A stretch of DNA of 64,000 bases from Acetatifactor sp. Lineage in GTDB: Bacteria > Bacillota > Clostridia > Lachnospirales > Lachnospiraceae. The notes under the pieces were generated by a model that was not told the DNA's origin, searched no databases, and saw nothing but the letters and a program-made list of their open reading frames with translations. The stretch spans positions 1 through 64,000 of the forward strand of contig JAFLRM010000011.1 in assembly GCA_022511465.1 (NCBI GenBank), written 5' to 3'. Of this stretch, positions 7,857-16,000 are shown piece by piece (within the stretch, counting starts at the first letter, position 1; every line of letters starts with the position of its first letter). A program made the position numbers and the translations under genes.

Positions 7857-9077
7857 TCAAAGCTTCATATTCTTGATCCGGTCAACGGCCTCCACCGTAT
7901 TCTCATAGGTTCCAAAAGCAGTCAGACGGAAGTAGGTCTCGCCGCTGGGCCCAAATCCGGATCCGGGAGTACCTACCACATTGACATTCTCCAGCAGATG
8001 ATCAAAGAACTCCCAGCTGGTCATGCCGTTCGGCGCTTTCAGCCAGATATAGGGGGCATTGACACCTCCGGACACAGTATATCCCGCCTCCTTTAATCCC
8101 TCATAAATGTAGTGGGCATTGTTCATGTAGTAAGCCACCTGCTTCTTCAGCTGCTCTCTGCCAGCTTCCGTATATACGGCAGCGCCAGCCTTTTGCACAA
8201 TGTAAGGCGCCCCGTTGTACTTCGTGCCGTGGCGTCTCGCCCACAGTGCATGGAGAGACACATCCCCCGCTTTCAAGTCCTTGGGAATCACAGTGAAGCC
8301 CAGGCGCACACCGGTAAAGCCCGCATTCTTGGAGAAAGAGCGAAACTCGATGGCACAGGTTCTGGCGCCCTCACACTCGTAAATGCTGTGAGGCACATCC
8401 GGCTCAGATATATATGCCTCATAAGCCGCATCATAGAGAATAACAGCTCCCACCTTGTTAGCATAATCCACCCACTCCTGAAGCTGTGCCTTGTTGATGG
8501 TGGCACCGGTAGGATTGTTGGGGAAGCACAGATAGATCAGATCCGGTGTCTCCTTTGGAAGCTCCGGCGCAAAGCCATTGTCTGCGGTGCAGGGCATGTA
8601 GATCACATCGCTCCATGTCTCTGTGTTGCTGTCGTAGGTTCCGGTTCTTCCGGCCATGACATTGGAGTCCACATAAACCGGATACACCGGGTCGCAGACA
8701 GCGATCTTGTTGTCCAAACTGAAAATCTCCTGAATGTTGCCGCAGTCACACTTTGCACCGTCGGACACAAAGATCTCGTCCGCGCTGATATCGCAGCCGC
8801 GTGCCTTGTAATCCTGCTCCGCGATGGCGCTTCTCAAAAATTCATAGCCCAGATCCGGCGCATAGCCGTGGAAGGTCTCCGCTTTCGCCATCTCATCCAC
8901 CGCTCCGTGCAGGGCATCTATGATCACGGGAGCCAACGGCTGTGTCACATCGCCGATACCCAGACGGATGATCTTCGCCTCGGGATGTGCAGCGCTATAT
9001 GCGTTCACCTTTTTTCCAATAGTAGAAAAAAGATAGCTTCCGGGCAACTTCAGATAATTATCGTTTACTTTAAACAT
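7857..9077 (-). CDS. dapL: LL-diaminopimelate aminotransferase
   Basis: A 406-residue class I/II PLP aminotransferase. The start [18 protein letters not shown] is typical of the DapL family. IGDVTQPL lies near residue 41, the PNNPTGA motif near 187, the PLP-contacting Asp216 in LYDAAYEAY, and the Schiff-base Lys250 in [17 protein letters not shown]. It converts tetrahydrodipicolinate to LL-2,6-diaminopimelate with glutamate, bypassing the DapD/C/E route. It is the last gene of dapF-(membrane protein)-dapL, so the two diaminopimelate steps share a transcript. The product feeds lysine and peptidoglycan synthesis. AGAGAGG precedes the ATG. Confidence 0.95.
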   Translation of the reverse strand: MFKVNDNYLKLPGSYLFSTIGKKVNAYSAAHPEAKIIRLGIGDVTQPLAPVIIDALHGAVDEMAKAETFHGYAPDLGYEFLRSAIAEQDYKARGCDISADEIFVSDGAKCDCGNIQEIFSLDNKIAVCDPVYPVYVDSNVMAGRTGTYDSNTETWSDVIYMPCTADNGFAPELPKETPDLIYLCFPNNPTGATINKAQLQEWVDYANKVGAVILYDAAYEAYISEPDVPHSIYECEGARTCAIEFRSFSKNAGFTGVRLGFTVIPKDLKAGDVSLHALWARRHGTKYNGAPYIVQKAGAAVYTEAGREQLKKQVAYYMNNAHYIYEGLKEAGYTVSGGVNAPYIWLKAPNGMTSWEFFDHLLENVNVVGTPGSGFGPSGETYFRLTAFGTYENTVEAVDRIKNMKL

Positions 9078-9105
9078 GTATTTTTCCTCTCTTTCTCTTT
9101 TACTT

Positions 9106-10671
9106 CTATTTATTTGAATGTTTTGTTATCCATTGTACTCCTTTTTTAAAAGACCGTTCCAGCGTATCGCACCACACGGAAACACTACCGGAAATAAATG
9201 GTATGGCGATCACAACATAGGGATAAATATATCTGCTTTTGGCCTCCCAGATCGCTGAAAACAAAAAACCGCCGATCGTGATCAGACCGATCAAATAATG
9301 TGTGGGCTCCTGTCGTTTTTTGAAAAGCATCCAAAAACCGGTGAGCAGGATCAGATAGGTGACCGCCTGATACTGTTTTAAAAAGTCAAACAGCCACTCC
9401 GCCGTACCACCCTCATAGAGCCTTTCTACCCATTCTTTGGACTCCCCTCGATAGTCAGTCATGATCATACAGCCGTAGGTAGGCTCGTTCCACTGGTTTA
9501 GCAGCTTTGCCCGCATAAATTCTGCCATGTCAGCCGGATCCTTCCACCACGCTTTCAAGCGGTACTGCAATTCCTGCCTCGCATATGCTGCAGCCGCCTC
9601 ACCATCGTATTCCATTGCCTCAAAGAGCTCTATATTGTAATAGTTGTAGCTTCCGGCTCCCTTGCCGGGCCTGTAATTTTCCTGAAAACCCATGGTTACC
9701 CACAGAATTGTCGGCATTCCGTCTTCCTGACGAATACCGGTGCGTTTCTCCAGAGAGCTTCCCACCAGCTGCATCCCACCCAAATAAAGTGTCAGGGCTG
9801 CAAAGATCATCAAAAGCGGAAGCACTTTTCTACGCTTTATCACCAGAAGGATCTGGATAATACACATTGCGATCCACACGATAAGCAGTGCATTTCTGGC
9901 CATAACCGCCAAACACACACAAAGCGCAGTCAATGCGCCGTAAAGCAGGATAAAACCGGCCTTTTCGTCCCTCCGATTCATCCGCAGAAAAAACCAAATA
10001 GCATAGAGCGATGCACACACACCCAATGTCTCACCATAAAAATAGCTGGCGTAAACCCGCATAGGGAAAAATATAAGCGGCAGGATAAGCGCAAACAGTT
10101 CCGCCTTTCTATTCGGAAAAAGCTCTCTCGTCACGCCAAAACCGGCAAAAGCTGTCATCCCCACAAGCACCGCCTGTATATGGTAGATCAGAATCTCTTC
10201 GGTGGTTCCCGTCAGCCGGAAAACGGCGGCGATCAAGTCCGCCAGAAACAGCTGGTGGCTATATGCCACATAGTAGGGCTGTGCCTGAAGGATCGCGCCG
10301 TTTCCCTCTGCCAGCGCAATGGCAGCTTGATACACCTGAACCTGATCCATTACCGCGAAAGTGGCGGCATCGTTCACAAAGATCCAGGCTGTCACCATCA
10401 TCACCAGAGCCACCACAAGCGCCAGCGTCAACATGCCCTTCCTCAAAAACCGCTCTGCCAATTTGCCGCTTCCCCAAAACACAATGCATATCATAGACAA
10501 AATAAGCAACGTGATCCACGCATTATCCCTGACATCCAGCACATTTTCATCTGGCAGCAGTCTGACTGTGTATCGCCAAGAATAGTATGTCAAAAACAAA
10601 AAAACGATCAGCCCCACTCCGGAAATTACCCGCAGGAAGAAACTCTGTATTTTTTGCAAAAAATTATCCAT
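9106..10671 (-). CDS. polytopic membrane protein, GT-C/PMT-like
   Basis: A 521-residue protein with about ten hydrophobic segments and a soluble insert (about 330-425) between late segments. [14 protein letters not shown] and a C-terminal [19 protein letters not shown] are shared with the 544-residue protein at 60735-62369, so the two are paralogues. The layout fits dolichyl-phosphate-mannose/teichoic-acid type GT-C transferases that act on the outer membrane face. Its start overlaps the end of dapF and it precedes dapL, so it is translationally coupled to cell-wall precursor genes. The donor and acceptor are unknown. Confidence 0.65.
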   Translation of the reverse strand: MDNFLQKIQSFFLRVISGVGLIVFLFLTYYSWRYTVRLLPDENVLDVRDNAWITLLILSMICIVFWGSGKLAERFLRKGMLTLALVVALVMMVTAWIFVNDAATFAVMDQVQVYQAAIALAEGNGAILQAQPYYVAYSHQLFLADLIAAVFRLTGTTEEILIYHIQAVLVGMTAFAGFGVTRELFPNRKAELFALILPLIFFPMRVYASYFYGETLGVCASLYAIWFFLRMNRRDEKAGFILLYGALTALCVCLAVMARNALLIVWIAMCIIQILLVIKRRKVLPLLMIFAALTLYLGGMQLVGSSLEKRTGIRQEDGMPTILWVTMGFQENYRPGKGAGSYNYYNIELFEAMEYDGEAAAAYARQELQYRLKAWWKDPADMAEFMRAKLLNQWNEPTYGCMIMTDYRGESKEWVERLYEGGTAEWLFDFLKQYQAVTYLILLTGFWMLFKKRQEPTHYLIGLITIGGFLFSAIWEAKSRYIYPYVVIAIPFISGSVSVWCDTLERSFKKGVQWITKHSNK

Positions 10672-10672
10672 C

Positions 10673-11530
10673 CTATATATCTACTTCACCTTCAAATGCT
10701 GTAGCCGCAGGCCCTGTCATGTAAACCACATTCTCTTCCCGGTCCCACTCGATCTGCAACTCTCCGCCTAATAGTTTAACAGTTATTTCCTCTTCCGTCA
10801 AACCGTTTAAGATGCAGGCCACCGCCGTAGCACAGCACCCGGTTCCACAGGCAAGCGTCTCTCCGGTTCCCCGCTCCCAGACTCTCATAAAGACCGTTCT
10901 TTTGTCAAGCACCTCCACAAACTCTGTGTTCGTCCGATTGGGAAATCTCTCATGATCCTCAAACTTCGGTCCGATCTGCTCCAGCTTCAGTTGCCCCACG
11001 TTTTCCGCAAATATCACCGCGTGAGGATTGCCCATGGACACACAGGTCATCCGGTACTCTGTCCCGTCCACCAGGATCGGCTCATCCACTGCACACTCGC
11101 CCTCCGCTCTCACCGGAATCTCCGCCGGCGCAAGGATAGGATTTCCCATGTTGACACGCACCTTGACAACCCTGCCGCGGCTTCCGTTCTCTGGCCGATC
11201 CACTGTAAGCTCCAGCGTCTTTACCTTGCCGCAGCTGACAATGGTGATGCATTCTTTGTCGGTGAGTCCTTTGTCATATACATACTTTGCCACACAGCGG
11301 ATGCCGTTTCCGCACATCTCCGCCCTGCTTCCGTCCGCATTGTACATCTCCATCTCAAAATCCGCCACATCACTGGGATTGATAAAGATCACCCCATCGC
11401 CGCCGATCCCGAAATGTCTGTCGCTCAGTTTTCTCACGATCTCCGGCTTCTCCTGCTCCGGTATTGACTCCTTCGCGCCGTCCACGTAGATATAATCATT
11501 TCCGCACCCGTGCATCTTGGTAAACTTCAT
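10673..11530 (-). CDS. dapF: diaminopimelate epimerase
   Basis: A 285-residue enzyme interconverting LL- and meso-diaminopimelate without cofactor. It starts [18 protein letters not shown]. The two catalytic cysteines are Cys73 in EMCGNGIRC and Cys228 in LACGTGCCA, the thiol pair used for proton exchange. Length is normal for the family. A TTGAAA-17-TATAAT promoter lies 54 bases upstream. It heads the operon dapF-membrane protein-dapL, which supplies lysine and peptidoglycan cross-link residues. Confidence 0.95.
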   Translation of the reverse strand: MKFTKMHGCGNDYIYVDGAKESIPEQEKPEIVRKLSDRHFGIGGDGVIFINPSDVADFEMEMYNADGSRAEMCGNGIRCVAKYVYDKGLTDKECITIVSCGKVKTLELTVDRPENGSRGRVVKVRVNMGNPILAPAEIPVRAEGECAVDEPILVDGTEYRMTCVSMGNPHAVIFAENVGQLKLEQIGPKFEDHERFPNRTNTEFVEVLDKRTVFMRVWERGTGETLACGTGCCATAVACILNGLTEEEITVKLLGGELQIEWDREENVVYMTGPAATAFEGEVDI

Positions 11531-11583
11531 CAGATATCCTCCCTTTTCACGCAGCGCCTTTCAAACGTGATACTGCTATATCT

Positions 11584-11612
11584 ATTATAATGATTTTTCC
11601 TCCACTTTGAAA
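11584..11612 (-). promoter_or_regulatory. promoter of the dapF operon
   Basis: Minus strand TTGAAA-like box (read as TTTCAA, 11607-11612) with a 17-base spacer to TATAAT (11584-11589). It directly follows a small AAAGCC...GGGCTTT hairpin (about 11610-11629). That hairpin may help end the glnA-ANTAR transcript, although its U-tract is short. Confidence 0.5.
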
Positions 11613-11639
11613 GCCCTTTATCGGCTTTTCTCATTTTCC

Positions 11640-12188
11640 TCAATCCTTCATCATGGCAAGCACCATCTGTGCCGTCTCCACCATGTTGGTTCCGCTGTCC
11701 ATGCTGCATTTCTGCAAATAGCGGTGTGCCTCCTCCTCCGTCATGTGATTTCGTGCCATCAGCACTTCCTTTGCCTCCCGAAATAGCGCTTCCTCCTCTG
11801 CATTCCTCACTCTGGGTTTCTGTTTCAGCTTTCGTCTGCGGCGCACGATGTTCTCCGACATCATATTCACCGTATTGATCAGATCCCCCACCTTGAGGGG
11901 CATGGACAGACATACAATATCATTGCCATAGCATTCGCCGATCAGCCGCTGCGATGCCATGAGCAGCATTTCAAATCCGGGAGGAAGGCACTCATGTAAC
12001 TCGGAATAGACCATGTCCATCATCTTATAGCTACAGATCACAATGCCGTCGTTCAGCCCGTCAGCCTGGCTGATCGCCTGTGCGCCTGTAGTGCAGACAC
12101 CGGTCACGCTGAAACCGTTTCTCACCAGCACACTTTTTATGCCCTTGGCATCTTCTAATTTCGGTAAAACTACTATAATATTTGTCAC
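11640..12188 (-). CDS. ANTAR-domain RNA-binding antiterminator with pseudo-receiver
   Basis: A 182-residue regulator. Residues 1-110 have a receiver-like alternation (IIVVLPKLEDAKGIKSVL...), but the phospho-acceptor position (GIVICSYKM, about 48-56) has no Asp. Residues 128-180 form the ANTAR helices (EALFREAKEVLMARNHMTEE, then AHRYLQKCSMD). ANTAR proteins bind hexaloop hairpins in nascent RNA and prevent termination. The start is GTG with AGGAGG 7 bases upstream, and the gene follows glnA by 41 bases. The glnA leader carries a terminator with a matching hexaloop, so the protein is inferred to control glnA in response to nitrogen. Confidence 0.85.
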   Translation of the reverse strand: MTNIIVVLPKLEDAKGIKSVLVRNGFSVTGVCTTGAQAISQADGLNDGIVICSYKMMDMVYSELHECLPPGFEMLLMASQRLIGECYGNDIVCLSMPLKVGDLINTVNMMSENIVRRRRKLKQKPRVRNAEEEALFREAKEVLMARNHMTEEEAHRYLQKCSMDSGTNMVETAQMVLAMMKD

Positions 12189-12229
12189 ATGCCCACCTCC
12201 TTTCCTCTTTTTCTTACAGGAGGCAGAAC

Positions 12230-13564
12230 TTAATATTTATACAGATATCTCTCAATCTCCCACCGGGATACCTGTGCGCGGTATTCCTGCCACTCGCGCT
12301 TCTTGGCATCTATATACTTTTGAGCAAATTCTTCTCCCAAGACCTGTCGGATAAGAGCATCTTTCTCCAACTCTTCAATCGCCTCCAAAAGCGAGTAGGG
12401 CAGCTTGTCAATGCTCATGCTTTGACGCTCCTCCTCCGTCATGGCAAAAATGTTGCCGCTGACACTCTCGGGCGGTTCAATCTTGTTGACAATTCCGTCC
12501 AAACCTGCGCGCAGGCACACAGCCAGCGTCAGATAGGGATTGGCCGCAGAGTCCGGGCTTCTCAGTTCGATCCGGGTACCCTCCCCTCCTGCGGCAGCAG
12601 GGATACGTATCAAAGGGCTTCGATTGGTGGTGCTCCATGCGATATAAACCGGTGCCTCATAGCCGGGCACCAGACGCTTGTAAGAATTGACTAACGGATT
12701 GGTAATCGCTGCCATGCCCTTGATATGCTTCATCAGTCCCCCTATGAAATAATAGGCGTCTTTGCTCAATCCCAGAGGATCACTGGTATCTCCAAAGATA
12801 TTTCTCCCGTCCCTGTGCAGAGACATATTGATATGCATACCGGAGCCGTTGACGCCGGACTTGGGCTTGGGCATAAAGGTGGCGTGGAGACCGTATCTCC
12901 TTGCAATAGTGCGCACGGCCAGCTTGAAGGTCATAATATTGTCCGCCGTCTGCAGCGCCTCATCGTAGCGCAGATCGATCTCGTGCTGCGCCGGGGCGAT
13001 CTCATGGTGGGAGGCCTCGATGATAAAGCCCATCTCCTCCAGCGTCATAACCATATCACGCCTTGCGTTCTCTCCGAAATCCAAAGGTCCCACATCGAAA
13101 TAACCCGCCTGTTCCAGCGTGTCCACGGTAGGCTTGGTGTTCTCATCGGTGTCAAAGAGGAAAAATTCACACTCCGGACCCACCTGAAATGTATAACCCA
13201 GCTTCTCCGCCTCCTTGATCGCGCTCTTTAAAATATACCTGGGGTCTCCCGCAAAGGGTTCTCCATTGGGCCGATAAATGTCACAGATCATCCTGGCCAC
13301 CTTGCCCTGCTGGGGTCTCCAGGGAAAGATCTCAAAAGTGGAATAGTCAGGGTGCAGATACATATCGGACTCCTCAATGCGCACAAAGCCGTCAATCGCA
13401 GAGCCGTCAAACATACACTGGTTGTCCAGCGCCCGTTCCAGTTGACTGGCCGTGACCGCAATATTCTTCAAATTGCCGAACATATCCGTAAACTGCAGAC
13501 GGATAAACTCAACATCCTCATCCTCCACAATCCTCATAACATCTTCTCTGGTATAATTCTTCAT
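12230..13564 (-). CDS. glnA: glutamine synthetase, type I
   Basis: A 444-residue type I (GSI-alpha length) glutamine synthetase, making glutamine from glutamate, ammonia and ATP. Visible landmarks are FTDMFGNLKNIAV near the N-terminus, the MFDGSAIDGF loop, the metal/ATP region GPECEFFLFD, NGSGMHINMSL with the catalytic His, and RSPLIRIPAAAGGEGTRIELR near the C-terminus. The bacterial adenylylation Tyr loop of the longer beta type is absent. GGAGG precedes the ATG. The gene has its own promoter and a leader terminator, and is followed by the ANTAR regulator in the same operon. Confidence 0.95.
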   Translation of the reverse strand: MKNYTREDVMRIVEDEDVEFIRLQFTDMFGNLKNIAVTASQLERALDNQCMFDGSAIDGFVRIEESDMYLHPDYSTFEIFPWRPQQGKVARMICDIYRPNGEPFAGDPRYILKSAIKEAEKLGYTFQVGPECEFFLFDTDENTKPTVDTLEQAGYFDVGPLDFGENARRDMVMTLEEMGFIIEASHHEIAPAQHEIDLRYDEALQTADNIMTFKLAVRTIARRYGLHATFMPKPKSGVNGSGMHINMSLHRDGRNIFGDTSDPLGLSKDAYYFIGGLMKHIKGMAAITNPLVNSYKRLVPGYEAPVYIAWSTTNRSPLIRIPAAAGGEGTRIELRSPDSAANPYLTLAVCLRAGLDGIVNKIEPPESVSGNIFAMTEEERQSMSIDKLPYSLLEAIEELEKDALIRQVLGEEFAQKYIDAKKREWQEYRAQVSRWEIERYLYKY

Positions 13565-13603
13565 ACGCTACCTCCACTATATCCTGCTCTTTAAAAAATT
13601 AAT

Positions 13604-13637
13604 AAAAAAGGCATTCTTACTCCACTGTAAGAACACC
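13604..13637 (-). terminator. leader terminator with ANTAR-like hexaloop before glnA
   Basis: Read on the minus strand: GGTGTTCTTAC, loop AGTGGA, GTAAGAATGCC, then six Ts. The stem has 11 pairs (two are G-U). The six-base loop has A at position 1 and G at position 4, the signature reported for ANTAR target hairpins. It lies about 40 bases before the glnA start codon and just after the promoter. It can also act as the terminator of the upstream membrane-protein operon. Only one hexaloop hairpin is visible, whereas known targets usually have two. Confidence 0.7.
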
Positions 13638-13652
13638 TTTGTCCTGTATCAT

Positions 13653-13682
13653 ATGATAGCAACCGTTTTGATACCTTGTCAA
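13653..13682 (-). promoter_or_regulatory. glnA promoter
   Basis: Minus strand TTGACA (13677-13682), 18-base spacer, TATCAT (13653-13658). The -10 lies in a small palindrome (TATCATATGATA). Transcription should begin a few bases before the hexaloop terminator. Confidence 0.6.
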
Positions 13683-13696
13683 TAGAAATTAAAAAA

Positions 13697-14323
13697 CTAC
13701 AAAACCCTGTTTTTTTGTCGATAGTGCAGTCCTGCCCGGTACCGTTTTAATACTTTTTCTTCTATTTCCGTCGGTGAAGCAATCAGATTCTTTAACCAGA
13801 AAAACGTTTGACGCAGGCTGATGGGCAGCAGGAGCAAGAACGCAGTGAAACAGAAACCGCCGCAGACATCGCCCTCTTGCCATAAAATAGATATTTCCAG
13901 AAACTTGCTTCCCTGCGTCATCAGTGCAAACAAAATGGGCAGGACAAAAAGCAGTGCAAGGAAAAAATTTCGCACCAGACATAAGGTGTCGTTGAAGCTA
14001 TATTCCGCAAGGAGAAGCGTTTCCTCCGAGGACGCTTTCCTTTTGACCAAAAGAGAGAGACCGGAGGGTGCCAACAGAAAAAACAAAAGGGTAAGCACCA
14101 GATAAACACCGCCTATTATAAAATTGCGCACTGTCAAGAAAGGGAAGAAGGTATATCGGTAAATAGCAAAGCTGATAATGGTTCCACACACCGCAAAGAC
14201 AGCGTCAATACACCAGAGGGCACAGAAGCCTTCTTTCATTTTTCCGCTTTTTATATGAGAGTTTACCCACAGATGGAAACACCATACCAAGGCCGCAAAA
14301 AAGGATAAAATCAAGCTGTTCAT
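13697..14323 (-). CDS. hypothetical membrane protein of the two-component operon
   Basis: A 208-residue integral membrane protein. Five or six hydrophobic segments are visible: near 1-20, 35-60, 68-90, 115-140 and 155-180. A short cytosolic tail is rich in Lys and Arg. The second in-frame ATG is used because AAAGGTAGG sits before it. The start is 7 bases after the 552-residue membrane protein, so it is the fourth gene of the operon response regulator-kinase-membrane protein-membrane protein. No family is recognised. Partnership with the preceding protein is inferred from tight coupling. Confidence 0.65.
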   Translation of the reverse strand: MNSLILSFFAALVWCFHLWVNSHIKSGKMKEGFCALWCIDAVFAVCGTIISFAIYRYTFFPFLTVRNFIIGGVYLVLTLLFFLLAPSGLSLLVKRKASSEETLLLAEYSFNDTLCLVRNFFLALLFVLPILFALMTQGSKFLEISILWQEGDVCGGFCFTAFLLLLPISLRQTFFWLKNLIASPTEIEEKVLKRYRAGLHYRQKNRVL

Positions 14324-14330
14324 TTCAATC

Positions 14331-15989
14331 CTACCTTTCATAGATCATTTCATTGGCCCAGAACACAAAGCGGGCCTTCAACAGCAGAATTTCCGTATCA
14401 TTGTCCAAAAAACCTGCAGGAATCAGCTTTGCCAGATTAATTTGGCAGAGCAGGGCTGTCAAAGGGTAGTAACCTTGAAGTCGGCTCATTTCCGCCTGCA
14501 TCATATAGCCGTCTTTCTCCGTCTTGGGACTGGGCAGAAATCGGGATAAGAAGTCTGTCAAAGCATGCGCCCACGAATCTCCCGATCCTGCAGGTGAGCC
14601 TGCTGTTGGCAGGGCTGCATAAATCTGGGGAAGATAATCCTCCAGATTTTGGTCAGAAAGGCGTCTTCTATTCCAGAGAGGTTTTTGTCCCCGAAGAGAA
14701 ACTGCAAAGAGTACAGATAAAAGGTCTATCAACGCCGCTACGCCAAAGCAGAACAGGGCAGTGGTCCTGGTAGTCGGATCTTGAATAGAACGAATGGGGA
14801 TCAGGTGCAGATCCGTGATCAAAAAGCGAGTATCCGAAAAAGAAATCTGTTCCTCCTCCGGCAGCAGGGCATTGATCTTGATCAAGGCGCTTAAAATTTC
14901 CGAATCCATGGAGCTTTTTAAATCCATGGTATTGGCAGAAGTCACACGACTCTCTGGCAAATAACTGACCAACACATCATACTCTGCCATAAGGGGAGAA
15001 GAAGAAGTCTCCGCACACCGGTCGATGGCATGAAGAATTTGGGAGAGCTGATCATCCTCGTACCCGCACTGCCTGGCCGCCTGAAACAGCCTGTTTAATG
15101 CGGTAGTGTCGGCGGAAGTAAACGCCCGTCCCTGTGAAGCCTCCTCAATGGCGTCCGTCAATTCTCCGGACAGAGAGGATAATGCCGCCATAAAAGCTTG
15201 TGTTGTAGGGGCCTCCCCGAGGTTTGCTATACCAAGCGCGGATTCCAGAGCGCTCAGAGCTGCGGTATTTTCCGATCGCGCCTGATTTAGGGCTTCCATG
15301 GAGGAAAAACCATAGGAAGAAAGCACACTCTGTCTGGCAGACCTACTTTCCGCAGTGTTTCCGGCAGACATACCGGCCACATACGCCTGATAAGCTTCTA
15401 CATAATCTTCATAGTTTTCATAGGAAGACTGCCTTGGGACTCCCATACCGGAAGAATAGGAGTTTTCCAAACCTGCAAGGGTCTCGTAACAAGCATTGAT
15501 GTTCTCCTGCTGTCCCATGAGTGATGCATACCGGGCGGTTATTCGAGAGACTGCACCGCTTACGGCTTGCCTGGATGCAGAAAGATTTCCCTGCAAACTC
15601 TCCTCATAAACATCCGTCAGATCATGGGTAATGCGCAGATAATTTTCCTGCAGATAGGTCACAGGTGAATTGACGGAGTTATAAATACCCACATAGGCAT
15701 AGTAGGTAGAACAGCACATAGCGGCGGTCAGAGCTGCCACTTTCAACGGCCGTATACTGTCACGCAGTGAGTTGCTGAAAAAGTATGCGGTGGACTGTAT
15801 GGCAACGGCAAACAAAAGGGAGGCAAAAGGAAAGATGCCCTCCAGATAAACCTGAGAGCCGTTCCAGGTATTTACAAAGGAAATCAGCTGCAGGAGCAGC
15901 GTGACAACTGAGGCCAGTATCACAAGGGAGCTCTCCGAAAAAAGAGCTAACTGTGGTACAGAAAAATTTCTTGCTTTTTTAGGTTCCAT
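14331..15989 (-). CDS. hypothetical membrane protein with large extracytoplasmic helical domain
   Basis: A 552-residue protein with three hydrophobic segments near the N-terminus (about 20-40, 52-72, 84-104). A roughly 300-residue outer domain (105-408) is rich in Ala, Ser, Gln and Glu and is probably helical or coiled-coil. A fourth membrane segment (409-432) and a 120-residue tail follow. The topology is that of a sensor or an envelope-spanning scaffold. I recognise no domain. AAGGAGG precedes the ATG; the kinase gene ends 11 bases upstream. Co-transcription with a two-component system suggests that it is either the target of the system or an accessory sensor. Confidence 0.65.
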   Translation of the reverse strand: MEPKKARNFSVPQLALFSESSLVILASVVTLLLQLISFVNTWNGSQVYLEGIFPFASLLFAVAIQSTAYFFSNSLRDSIRPLKVAALTAAMCCSTYYAYVGIYNSVNSPVTYLQENYLRITHDLTDVYEESLQGNLSASRQAVSGAVSRITARYASLMGQQENINACYETLAGLENSYSSGMGVPRQSSYENYEDYVEAYQAYVAGMSAGNTAESRSARQSVLSSYGFSSMEALNQARSENTAALSALESALGIANLGEAPTTQAFMAALSSLSGELTDAIEEASQGRAFTSADTTALNRLFQAARQCGYEDDQLSQILHAIDRCAETSSSPLMAEYDVLVSYLPESRVTSANTMDLKSSMDSEILSALIKINALLPEEEQISFSDTRFLITDLHLIPIRSIQDPTTRTTALFCFGVAALIDLLSVLFAVSLRGQKPLWNRRRLSDQNLEDYLPQIYAALPTAGSPAGSGDSWAHALTDFLSRFLPSPKTEKDGYMMQAEMSRLQGYYPLTALLCQINLAKLIPAGFLDNDTEILLLKARFVFWANEMIYER

Positions 15990-16000
15990 GAAAGGCCTCC

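Noticed and set aside
8112-9149. Plus-strand frame of 345 codons over dapL
   Set aside because: Shadow of the dapL gene, whose protein motifs are unambiguous on the other strand.
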